From CAVRZJ01 sp964594125 (GTDB lineage: Bacteria > Acidobacteriota > Thermoanaerobaculia > Thermoanaerobaculales > Thermoanaerobaculaceae), in the NCBI GenBank assembly GCA_964594125.1, contig CAZQLL010000002.1:124001-188000 (forward strand): 64,000 nucleotides of DNA, written 5' to 3'. The first letter of the stretch is position 1. Each line of letters begins with the position of its first letter. This document shows, one piece after another, positions 34,943-45,200 of the stretch. Both the position numbers and the translations under genes were made by a program. The notes under the pieces were generated by a model, which saw nothing but the letters and a program-made list of their open reading frames with translations, did not search any database and was not told the DNA's origin.

Positions 34943-35524
34943 ATGGCGGGCCTGAACCTCGACAACAAGCCCTGGTACTGGGCGGCGGTCGTCGGCGCGG
35001 TGATCGCCGGCGGTCTGGTCTTCGCGTGCGAGCAGTACTGGTTCAAGGGGATCCGCGAGGACATCACCAACCGCACCAACGAGCTCGAGGTGCTCAAGCA
35101 GAAGGTGCGCGAAGGCAAGGTCGCCGAGGGCCGGCTGCCGCAGTTCCGCGAAGAGGCCGAGCGCCTCGAGACCGAGCTGCAGCGCCTCCTCCGCATCCTG
35201 CCCACCGCCAAGCAGACGGACGAGATCATCAAGAAGGTGAAGTCGCTGACCGAGCGCGGCAACTTCCGCTTCACCACGTTCCAGCCGCAGGCGTTCGTCA
35301 AGAAGGACTTCTACACCGAGTGGCCGATCTCGGTGCAGCTCGACGGCGGCTATCACGACCTCGCGCTGTTCTTCGACCGCCTGTCGCGGTTCTCGCGGAT
35401 CGTCAACATCGAGTCGCTGAAGGTGAGCGCGAGCTCGAAGCCGAAGCTGTACACGATCACCTCGGCGTTCACCATGAAGACGTTCATCTACGGCGACGTG
35501 ACACGGGGAGGGGCGCCGCAATGA
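34943..35524 (+). CDS. pilO: PilO, type IV pilus inner-membrane alignment protein
   Basis: This 193-residue protein has one N-terminal membrane helix (WAAVVGAVIAGGLVFACEQ) and a coiled coil (LEVLKQKVREGKVAEGRLPQ). The periplasmic domain has the common PilO pattern WPISVQLDGGYHDLALFFDRLSR-like. It dimerises with PilN and contacts PilP. GGGGACGG precedes ATG 34943, and its TGA overlaps pilP's ATG (ATGA). Confidence 0.93.
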   Translation: MAGLNLDNKPWYWAAVVGAVIAGGLVFACEQYWFKGIREDITNRTNELEVLKQKVREGKVAEGRLPQFREEAERLETELQRLLRILPTAKQTDEIIKKVKSLTERGNFRFTTFQPQAFVKKDFYTEWPISVQLDGGYHDLALFFDRLSRFSRIVNIESLKVSASSKPKLYTITSAFTMKTFIYGDVTRGGAPQ

Positions 35525-36009
35525 AGGAGCGTGTCGCATTCGTCGTGATCGCCATGGCGACGGCCGCCGCCGCGCTGGCGCAGACGGCGCCGGCGCCCGC
35601 GCCGCCGCCGGACCAGGCCCCGATCGACACCTCGACCGTCGAGCGGATCCTGCGCGGCGAGGACGCGGTGGAGCAGGGGCAGGGGTTCACCTACGACCCC
35701 GCCGGCAGGCGCGACCCGTTCCGGTCGCTGCTCGGCGGCAGGCCCCCCGAGGAGCTCGGCGGGCGGCCGCCCGGGCTGCGCGGGATGGGCGTCGAGGAGA
35801 TCCGGGTCCTCGGCGTCATGCGGCTGCCCGAGGGGTACGTCGCGATGGTCCAGGGGACCGACTCGTTGAGCTACATGATCCGGCCCGGCACCGCCCTGTA
35901 CGACGGCAACGTCGAGCGGATCGAACCGGGGCGCGTGGTGTTCAAGATGCCCGTGGCGGACCCGAGGAGTCTCAAGCCGTACCGCGAAGTCGTGAGAACG
36001 CTGCAGTAG
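35521..36009 (+). CDS. pilP: PilP, type IV pilus periplasmic/inner-membrane connector
   Basis: This 162-residue protein has a hydrophobic N-terminus (VAFVVIAMATAAAALA), a Pro/Ala-rich linker and a C-terminal HR-like beta domain. Recognisable parts are YDPAGRRDPFRSLLGG and LRGMGVEEIRVLGVM, the classical PilP segment. PilP links PilNO to the PilQ secretin. The start codon overlaps the pilO stop. No lipobox Cys is visible, so unlike some PilP proteins it may be a membrane-anchored or soluble form. Confidence 0.92.
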   Translation: MKERVAFVVIAMATAAAALAQTAPAPAPPPDQAPIDTSTVERILRGEDAVEQGQGFTYDPAGRRDPFRSLLGGRPPEELGGRPPGLRGMGVEEIRVLGVMRLPEGYVAMVQGTDSLSYMIRPGTALYDGNVERIEPGRVVFKMPVADPRSLKPYREVVRTLQ

Positions 36010-36034
36010 GCTGTTCCTTTTCTTGGGGGATGCG

Positions 36035-38653
36035 ATGATGGCGACAGGCACTCGCTCGTTTGTGGCCGTGATGACCGTGGTGGCTTTGTCTGCCCTGATC
36101 CTTCCTGCGGCGGTGGCGGGCGAGGAGACGGTCTCCATACTGGGGATGGCGTGGACGCCGAAGCCGGCGCCCGCGCTGGTGGTCTCCGCCACCGGGCCCC
36201 TGTCCTTCACGGAGACCCGCCGCAGCGGAGGGGTCGTGGTCATCGACTTCGCGCTGGCCGTGCCGGCCTCGCCGCTGGCCCCGGTTGCCGAGCCGGGCAG
36301 CGGCCTGAGGCGCGCGGAGGCCGCCCTGGTCGAGGAAGGCGGGCGGCAGTTCACCCGGCTTCGCATCGAGGTGGAGGACGGCATCGACGTGGCCGTATCG
36401 GCGCTGCCGGCCGGGATCGAGGCGCGGCTCGCGCCCGCCTCGGCGGAGCCGGCCGCCGCCGCGCGCGGCGGGCGCCTCGGCGACGTGCTCGCGGTGGCGG
36501 ACGACGCCGGCGTCTCGGTGCTGCTCGCGGCCGACGCGCCGCTCGCCGGCAAGACGTTCACGCTCACCGCGCCGCCGCGCGTGGTGCTCGACCTCCCTGG
36601 CGTGGTCAGCCAGGTCACCCGCCGGGTCCACCCGGTCGGCGCCGCCGGCGTGCAGCGCGTGCGCGTCGCCCAGTTCGCGACGGCGCCGCAGCCGATCGTG
36701 CGCGTGGTGGTGGACCTCGAGCAGGACATGGCGTTCGCGTACGAGGCGACCGCCCAGGGAGGCGTCCTGCGCGTCGGCGCGCCCGCCGGCCCCGCGCCGG
36801 CTCCCGCGGCGCCGCCGATCGTGGCGGCGGCCGCCGAGGCCGCGCCCGCCGAGCCGCCGATCCCGCTCCCCGCCGAGGGAGCGCCGCTGGCCGAGGCGCC
36901 CGCCGCCGTCGCGGCGGCTGCGCCGCCGGCGCCGGTGGCCGAGCCCGCGCCGAGCGCGCCCGCGCCCGTGGCGGCGGCCCCCGTCGCGGTGGCCGAGGCG
37001 GCCGTGACGCCGGAGGCGCCGGCAGCGCCCGCGCCGCCGCCCTCCGCTCCGGCCCCCGCCCCCGTCGCGGCCGCTGCCCCGGCGCCGGCGGAGGCGCCCG
37101 CGGCCGGAGCCGCCGAACCGGCGCCCGCGCCGGCCCCGCTGCCGTCCGCCCCCGCGCCGCAGCAGGCCGAGCCGGCGCCGCAGCAGCAGCCCGAGCCGCC
37201 CGCCGAGCCGGCGCCGATCCCGATCGTCGACGAGCCGATCCCGGCGCCGCCCGCGCCGGCGCCGCCGGCCGCCTCGCTGGCGGCGCCGCCCGTGCAGGCG
37301 CCCGCGCAGCCGGCCCCCGAGTCGCCGTGGGCGTCGAGCGCCGCGGCGCTGGCCGAGCAGGCCGCGCCGCCGTCCGGGGTCATGACCGGCGCCAAGGAGG
37401 TCGAGAGCCAGGAGCGCCAGTTCACCGGCGAGCCGATCTCCCTCGAGCTCAAGGACGCGGACATCAAGGACGTCCTCCGCATGTTCGCCAAGACCACAGG
37501 GCTGAACATCGTGGTCGATCCCGACGTCTCCGGCACGGTCACGGTCCAGCTCGACAACGTGCCGTGGGACCAGTGCCTCGATACGATCCTCAAGATCAAC
37601 CGCCTGGATTACGTCGTCGAGAACAACGTCCTGCGCGTCGCCAGGATCGACCGGCTCAAGGAGGAGAAGCGCGCCATCGCCGATTACAAGACCGCGGAGG
37701 AGATGGCCAAGCCGATGCGCACGGTGACCAAGGGGCTCTCCTACGCGCGCGCCGAAGATGTCGCGGGGCTCCTCGTGTCGCAGAACTTTCTGCTCTCCGC
37801 GCGCGGGTCGGTGGTGACCGACGGGCGCACCAACCAGCTCATCATCCGCGACACCGTCGACCGCCTCGACGGCATCCTCAATCTGATCGACCAGCTCGAC
37901 ACGCCCAACCCGCAGGTGCTGATCGAGGCGCGCATCGTCGAGACGACGCGCAGCTTCGCGCAGGCGCTCGGCGTCGTGTGGGGGTTCCAGGGCAACGCCG
38001 ACCCCGAGCACGGCACCAGCACCGGCTGGAGCTTCCCGAACAAGGCGAACATCGCCGGCGGCGTCAACCTGGCGCAGCCCGGCTTCGGCATCGTCGGCGG
38101 CGCCGGCAGCGTCATCAGCATGACGTTCGCCGACATCCTCGACTCGTTCAACCTCGCCTTCGCGCTGCAGGCGGCGGAGACCGACGGCCTCGTCAAGGTG
38201 ATCTCGTCGCCCAAGGTGACGGCGCAGAACAACCAGCTCGCTCACATCCAGAGCGGGCTGCTGATCCCGGTGCAGACGGTCGCCAACCAGACCGTCACCG
38301 TGGTCTACGTCGACGCCACCCTGAGCCTCGACGTGACGCCGCAGATCACCGCCGAGGGTACGGTGGTGCTCGACATCGACCTGAAGAAGCGGGAGCCCGC
38401 CGAGGGCGTGATCATCCAAGGCGCCGGCAACGTGCCGCTGTCCACCCGCGACGCCCGCACCCGCGTGATGGTGCGTGACGGCGGCACCACGGTGATCGGC
38501 GGCATCTACAAGTTCAACGACAACGAGTCGCAGCAAGGGATCCCCGGCCTCAACAAGATCCCCGTGCTGGGGGCTCTGTTCCGCTCCCACCAGGTCTCCA
38601 AGAAGCACGAAGAGCTGCTGATCTTCATCACGCCTCGGATCGTGAAGTACTAG
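36035..38653 (+). CDS. pilQ: PilQ, type IV pilus outer-membrane secretin
   Basis: This 872-residue protein has a signal peptide (VAVMTVVALSALILPAAVAG) and two AMIN-like beta domains (~30-250). A very long Pro/Ala-rich linker (~255-450) follows, built from AP repeats. Next come a secretin N domain (ISLELKDADIKDVLRMFAKT) and further N domains, and finally the secretin ring core (VLIEARIVETTRSFAQALGV ... VPLSTRDARTRVMVRDGGTT, ending KKHEELLIFITPRIVKY). It forms the pore through which the pilus exits. ATG 36035 is preceded by GGGGGA. The linker is longer than in Proteobacterial PilQ and may span a thick periplasm. Two more genes follow with small gaps. Confidence 0.95.
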   Translation: MMATGTRSFVAVMTVVALSALILPAAVAGEETVSILGMAWTPKPAPALVVSATGPLSFTETRRSGGVVVIDFALAVPASPLAPVAEPGSGLRRAEAALVEEGGRQFTRLRIEVEDGIDVAVSALPAGIEARLAPASAEPAAAARGGRLGDVLAVADDAGVSVLLAADAPLAGKTFTLTAPPRVVLDLPGVVSQVTRRVHPVGAAGVQRVRVAQFATAPQPIVRVVVDLEQDMAFAYEATAQGGVLRVGAPAGPAPAPAAPPIVAAAAEAAPAEPPIPLPAEGAPLAEAPAAVAAAAPPAPVAEPAPSAPAPVAAAPVAVAEAAVTPEAPAAPAPPPSAPAPAPVAAAAPAPAEAPAAGAAEPAPAPAPLPSAPAPQQAEPAPQQQPEPPAEPAPIPIVDEPIPAPPAPAPPAASLAAPPVQAPAQPAPESPWASSAAALAEQAAPPSGVMTGAKEVESQERQFTGEPISLELKDADIKDVLRMFAKTTGLNIVVDPDVSGTVTVQLDNVPWDQCLDTILKINRLDYVVENNVLRVARIDRLKEEKRAIADYKTAEEMAKPMRTVTKGLSYARAEDVAGLLVSQNFLLSARGSVVTDGRTNQLIIRDTVDRLDGILNLIDQLDTPNPQVLIEARIVETTRSFAQALGVVWGFQGNADPEHGTSTGWSFPNKANIAGGVNLAQPGFGIVGGAGSVISMTFADILDSFNLAFALQAAETDGLVKVISSPKVTAQNNQLAHIQSGLLIPVQTVANQTVTVVYVDATLSLDVTPQITAEGTVVLDIDLKKREPAEGVIIQGAGNVPLSTRDARTRVMVRDGGTTVIGGIYKFNDNESQQGIPGLNKIPVLGALFRSHQVSKKHEELLIFITPRIVKY

Positions 38654-38662
38654 GGGGAGACG

Positions 38663-39217
38663 ATGAGAACCCATCGCCTGGCCAACATCCTCGCCGCGGC
38701 CGCGGTCCTCGCCATGCTCGGCGGCTGCTCGAACCACTCCGCCGACGACGAAGCGCCGGTGTTCCTCTCCGTCGACATGCGGCAGGGGATCGTGGACATC
38801 GACATCTCGGTCCCGGTCGATGTCGCCGTCCCGGAGCTCACGATCACGTCGCACCTGAAGGGGCAGAACCAGGCGGCCACCTCGCAGCAGGACGTCTACC
38901 TGAACGAGTGGGTCGTCACCCCCACGCGGACCGACGGCGGCACCGTCGCCTCGCCGGTGTGGCACAACTTCCTGCCGGTGTACGTGCCCGCCGGAGGCTC
39001 CGCGAACCTGCAGAACTTCAGGATCTTCCCCTCCGACTACTTCAAGCTGGCGCCGCTCAACCAGCTCTTCCCCGAGAACGGCGGGATCGACAAAGAAACC
39101 GCCAAGCGGACGATCCGCCAGCGTTGCCGGGTGGAGATCTTCGGCAAGACGACGTCGGGGCGGAAGGTCAGCGCGGTGTTCGACATCAATCTGAACTTCT
39201 TCTACGTCACTCCGTGA
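38663..39217 (+). CDS. Small lipoprotein between pilQ and the giant gene, unknown function
   Basis: This 184-residue protein has a clear lipobox (LAMLGGC at about residues 16-22). The mature part is beta-rich with no family I recognise (VDIDISVPVDVAVPELTITS; VYVPAGGSANLQNFRIF). GGGGGAGACG precedes its ATG 9 bases after pilQ, and 25 bases separate it from the giant lipoprotein gene. The position suggests a pilotin-like helper for the secretin or an anchor for the giant protein; both are inferences. No catalytic motif. Confidence 0.75.
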   Translation: MRTHRLANILAAAAVLAMLGGCSNHSADDEAPVFLSVDMRQGIVDIDISVPVDVAVPELTITSHLKGQNQAATSQQDVYLNEWVVTPTRTDGGTVASPVWHNFLPVYVPAGGSANLQNFRIFPSDYFKLAPLNQLFPENGGIDKETAKRTIRQRCRVEIFGKTTSGRKVSAVFDINLNFFYVTP

Positions 39218-39242
39218 GGTTGCGACGATGCGGGAGACGACC

Positions 39243-42200
39243 ATGAAAGCCAGAAACCTCCTGTTGGGTCTGCTGCTGGGAGCCGTTGCGCTCCTCCCGG
39301 CGTGCTCCTCGAACAGTCCCACCGCGCCGCCCCCGTCGCCGACCCCGGTGGCGTTCTCGATCTCGCTGACCGCGGCGCCTGCCGAGACGCTGGTCAACGG
39401 CGGGATCCTGCTGTCCGCCCGGGTCACCTCGGGCGGCCGCGACGTGCCCGACAACACGTCGGTCACGTTCACGATCTCGAGCTGCGTCCCCGGCCAGACG
39501 ACGTCGCCAGGGTTCGGCGAGAACATGCTGTCGATGACGTGCGAGACCACCCGCACGACCTCCGGCGGCGTCGCCACCGCGACGATCTGGTCGTCGACCG
39601 AGGGTACCTACGAGGTCGTCGCCCGCGTCCCCGGCCAGACCGCCAAGGTCAACGTCACCTGGAAGCAGCCGGTCAGCCCGGGCACGCTCGCGGTGTACTC
39701 GGTCACCCCGAGGCGCGGGCGCCCCGAGGGCGGCGAGCAGGTGACGGTGTACGGCCGCGGCTTCGCGAAGCCGCTCACCGTCGACTTCGTGGTCGGCGCG
39801 TCCGTCGGGCACGCGCAGGTGCTCGGCGTCAACGCCGCTGCCACCGAGATCACCGTCGTGACCCCGCCGCTCGACGGCGAGATCACCGGCGAGGTGGTGG
39901 CCGACGTCCGCGTGACCGCGGCCGCCGGCACGGCCGGCCAGCGATCCGATACGCTCGTCGGCGGCTACACCTACGAGCGCACGTTCGGCGAGCCGCGCAT
40001 CTACGCGGTCGACCCGCCGCGCGGCGCGTGGGCGGGCGGCGAGCAGGTGACGATCACCGGCGCCAACTTCTTCACCGACGTTCGCGTTCGCTTCGGCGCC
40101 GAGGAGGGGCAGGTCACCTCGGTCTCCGCCGACCGGGCGCGCATCACCGTGCTCACGCCGCGCCACGGCGGCAGCCTGACCGAGGAGCAGAAGGTCGACG
40201 TCACCGTCGTCACCCGCGCAGGCACCGTGCAGCAGCAGCAGGTCACGCTGGCCCAGGCGTACACCTATCTGCCCGATTCGGGCGTGCCGGCGCTGTACAG
40301 CGTCGTGCCGTCGAAGGGCTCGCCGCGCGGCGGCGAGACCGTCATCCTCACCGGCAGGAACTTCACGCAACCGGTCACGGTCGAGTTCATCGTCGGCGCG
40401 CCGGTCAACGCGACGCTGCCCGCCACCGTCCAGAGCGTCAGCGCCGACGGCACCAGGATCGTCGTGATCACGCCGCAGGCGTCGCCGCAGGACCTCCCCG
40501 ACGACACCCTGGCCGACATCCGCATCACCAACCTGGTCGGCTCGGCCAACAGCCAGAGCGCTACCTTCACGGACGTCTACACCTACACCAAGGAGAGCAA
40601 GCTCCTCGACGTCTACAGCGTCTTCCCGAACCGCGGCGCCGCCGCCGGCGGGCAGACCGTGGTGATCGCGGGCCGCGGCTTCGTGCAGCCGCTCAAGGTC
40701 GACTTCATCGCGCTCGGCGGGTCGCGCCCGGCCGAGGTGATCGAGGTGGGCGCCGGCGGCCAGACGATCAAGGTGATCACCCCGGCCGTGCCGCAGCAGA
40801 TCACCACCGAGCTGGTGGTCGACGTCCGTGTCACCGCGGCGGTCGGCACCCCGCTCGAGCAGCAGGCGACGCTGACCGCCGCCTACACCTACGAGCGCCC
40901 GTACGGCGCGCCGCGCATCTTCGCGGTGATCCCCAACAAGGGCTCGTACTCGGGCGGCGAGCAGGTCACGATCTACGGCGCCAACTTCTTCGAGCCGCTG
41001 GGCGTCGCGTTCGGCACCGAGGTGGTCAGGGTGCTGTCGTTCACGCAGGACCAGATCGTGGTCCAGACGCGGCTGCACACCGACAACTTCATCACCGAGG
41101 AGCTCACCGTCCCGATCACGGTCGTCACCCGCTTCGACACCGGGCAGCAGCAGACCGTGACGATGGACAACGCCTACACCTACCTGCCGAACACCGGTGT
41201 GCCGCAACTGTACACCGTTGTTCCCTCGCGCGGCTCGCCGCGCGGCGGCGAGACCGTGACGCTCACCGGCCGCCACTTCCACGAGCCGCTGACCGTCGAG
41301 TTCATCATCGGCCCGCCGGTCGGCGCGACCCGTCCGGCAACCGTCGTCGACGTCGTCAGGAACGGCGACGGCACGATGACGGCGCACGTGATCACGCCGG
41401 AAGCGTCGCCCGACCCGCTCCCCACCGACGTTACGGCCGACATCCGCATCACCAACCTGGTGGGCACCGCGATCTCCCAGACCGCGACGTTCGCCGCCGC
41501 CTTCACCTACGAACGCGAGTCGAAGGATATCGTCATCTACTCGGTCGCGCCGAACCGGGGCTCCGCCAACGGCGGCGAGCAGGTCACCATCTACGGCAAG
41601 GGGTTCGCCGCCCCGGCGCAGGTCGACTTCCTGATCGGCAACGTCGCGCACTCCGCCGCGGTCGTGTCGGTCACCGCCGACACCATCGTCTGCATCACGC
41701 CGGCCGTCCCGGAGAGCCAGAACGAGGAGGTCACCGCCGACATCAAGGTGACGGCGGCGTTTGGGTTGCCGACGCAGAAGGAAGCGACGCTGGCGGGGGC
41801 GTTCACGTTCATCAAGGAGTTTGAGGCGCCGAGAATCTTCTCGATCAATCCCGAGGTGGGGAGGATCGAGGGCAACCAGACCGTCACAATCTATGGCTCT
41901 GGGTTCTTCGAGCCAATAAGGGTGACGCTCCGCTCGGGCAGCTTCCCGGTCAACTGCCAGACAGTGATCCTGCCGTCTGGCGTCCTGGTTGAGATCTGCG
42001 ACTATGTTGATCGGATCGAGGACGCTGAGGTCCTCGACGTGCCGAACAGCGAGACGGTCGTCATTCGCACGCCGGGGCATCCAAACACGAAGGCGCTTCA
42101 GGATATTGATGTTGACGTGAAGGTGTACACGAGGTGGCAGACAGCCCAGGAGCAGTCTGTCCAGCGCGATAGGGGGTTCACCTATAAGGCCGACTACGTG

Positions 42201-45200
42201 GCCGCGGGGACACCCATCATCTACTCGATTGTTCCGGACAAGGGTCCGCGCGCTGGCGGACAGGAGGTCGTAATCCGCGGCGAGAACCTCTGCGGCCGGA
42301 GACTCGGCGACGCCGACGGGCGGATCTGCGACCCGGCGATCTCACCGGTCGTGACCTTTGCGCTCGGTGCGCCGCTCAGCGGCACGCTCAAGGCAGAGGT
42401 GCTCAGCTTCACTGCGGACGGACGCTCATTGGTAGTCAAGACACCGCAGGCCTCGGTCGCACCGCTTCAGGCAGATGTCGTGGCGTCTATCACTGTCACC
42501 AATGCTTTCAACAACACGGAGGCGAGCGACCAGGTTCTGAACGGCTACACCTACGTCGCTGACTTCGTCGATCCGGGCATTCCCGTGATCTTCTCGATCA
42601 ACCCGATCACCGGATCCCGCCTCGGCGGCGAGCAGGTCGAGATTCGCGGCGAGAACCTGTGCGGCCAGAGGCTCGGGCCAGCCGGTTCCAAGGTCTGCGA
42701 CAAGGCTCCAACAGTCACCTTCACCCTTGGCGCTCCGCTCAGCGGGACCCTAAACGCCGAGGTGGTTGCGAATAGCTGGCTGCCGGACGGCAAGAAGATC
42801 ACAGTGATCACGCCGAGAGCCTCGACGGAGCCGCTGCTCGCCGACGTGAAGGCAACGGTGGCCGTGGCGAACGACAACGGCACGGATCAGGTCGTCGACG
42901 GCTTCGTCTATTTGCGCGACGAGACGCCGCTGGCGATCTACTCGGTCGTCCCGAGCCGCGGGCGGCCCGAGGGCGGCCAGACCGTGACGATCTACGGGCG
43001 CGGGTTCGTCGGCCCGATCGTCAACGTCGACTTCACCACCGCCGCCGGCGGCACGCGCGCCGCCGAGGTGGTGAGCTTCAACGCGGCGGGGAGCGAGATC
43101 GTCGTCAAGACGCCGGCCACCGGCGTCGACGCCTCGGTCGAGCACGTCGCCGCCATCACCGTGACGGTGGCCGTCGGCACCGCCAACCAGAAGGCCGTCA
43201 CGCTCGAGGGCGCCTACACCTACGAGAAGCGCTACGCGGCGCCGCTGATCTACTCGGTGGTGCCGAACAAGGGCTCGTACGCCGGCGGCGACACGCTGCA
43301 GATCATCGGCGCCAACTTCGTCAAGCCGCTGCGCGTCACCCTCGGCGGCGAGGACGCCGAGGTGCTCGCCAGCTCCACCGAGTCGGTGCTGCAGGTCAAG
43401 ACCCCGCTGCACCCCAACACCCACCTGACGCAGGAGCTCACCGTCGACGTGACGGTGTACACCAGCTTCGAGACCGCGCAGCAGCAGCAGGCGTCGCTCG
43501 CCGGCGGCTTCACGTGGATCCCGGACACCGGCGTGCCGCTGCTGTACAGCGTGCAGCCGAACAAGGGCAACCCGCGCGGCGGCGAGACCGTGATCCTCAC
43601 CGGCAGCAACTTCACGCAGCCGGTGACCGTCGAATTCCTGCTCGGCGCGCCGTTCGGCACCGCGCTGCCGGCGACGGTCGTGTCGGTCAACGCCGCCGGC
43701 ACCCAGATCACCGTGCGCACGCCGCAGGTGTCGCCGACCCCGGTGACCTCCGAGGTCGTCACCGCGATCCGCATCACCAACCTGGTCGGCTCGGCGTTCT
43801 CGCAGACGGCGACGTACCAGGGCGTGTTCACCTACGAGTCCGAGTCCGACCTCGCGATCTACGCCGTGACCCCGAACCGCGGCAGGGCCGAGGGCGGCGA
43901 CACGGTGCAGATCCTCGGCCGCGGCTTCATCACGCCGGTGGACGTCTTCTTCATCGTCGCCGGCCAGGCGCGCCAGGCCGAGGTGGTGAGCGTCACCGGC
44001 GACACCGAGATCGTCGTCCTCTCGCCGGCCACCGGCCTCGACGCCACGACCGAGCGCATCGCCGACATCCAGGTGACCGCCGCGGCGGGCACCGCCAACC
44101 AGATCACGAGGACGCTGGCCGCCGCCTACACCTACGAGAAGTACTTCGGCGCGCCGGCGATCTACGCGGTGATCCCGGACCGCGGCTCGTACGCCGGCAA
44201 CGAGGTGGTCACCATCGTCGGCGCCAACTTCTTCACGCCGCTGCGCGTGTTCTTCGGCGCCGAGGAGGCCGCGGTCGACACCGCCGCCTCCACCGCCGCG
44301 ACGCTGGTGGTGCGGACGCCGCAGCACCTGCAGGGGCACCTCACCGAGGACCTCACGGTCGACGTGATCGTGCAGACGCGCTTCGACACCGCGCAGCAGC
44401 AGAACGTGACGCTCGCCGGCGGCTTCACCTGGAAGCCCGACACCGGCGTGCCGCTGCTGTACAGCGTGACGCCGAACAAGGGCGACCCGCGCGGCGGCGA
44501 GGAGGTCACCCTCGTCGGCAAGAACTTCACCTCGCCGGTGACCGTCGAGTTCATCCTCGGCGCGCCGGTGAACGCCACCTACCCGGCCACCGTGACGTCG
44601 GTCGACACGGCCGGCGGCGTGATGAAGATCCGCACCCCGCAGGCGTCGCCGTCGCCGCTCACCCAGGAGGTCGAGGTCGACATCCGCATCACCAACCTGG
44701 TCGGCTCGCCGACGAGCAAGAACGCGACGTTCGTCAAGGCGTTCACCTACAAGACCGAGTCCGACCTGGCGATCTACACCGTGCAACCCAATCGCGGCAG
44801 CCCGACCGGCGGCCAGACCGTCGAGATCCGCGGCCGCGGCTTCATCCCGACCGTCAACGTCCACTTCCTCGTCGCCGGGCAGGAGCGCCAGGCGGAAGTG
44901 GTGGCCGTGACCGACGGCGGCTCGCGCATCGAGATCAGGACCCCCGCCTCCAACGTCGACGCCACCGTCGAGCAGGCCGCCGACGTGCGCGTCACCGTCG
45001 CGGCCGGGACCGCGAACCAGAAGAGCACCACGCTGCTCGCGGCGTACACCTACGAGAAGCAGTTCGCGGCGCCGGCGATCTACGCCGTCGTCCCGAACCG
45101 CGGGGCGCACGCCGGCGGCGAGACGATCGAGATCCTCGGCTCCGGGTTCTTTACCCCGGTGCGGGTGACGCTCGGCAACGAACCGGCGGAGGTGCTGGCC

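Noticed and set aside
36780..37370. Proline/alanine-rich low-complexity stretch as a separate element or frameshift in pilQ
   Set aside because: The frame is continuous and both flanking parts are PilQ domains, so it is a linker inside the protein.
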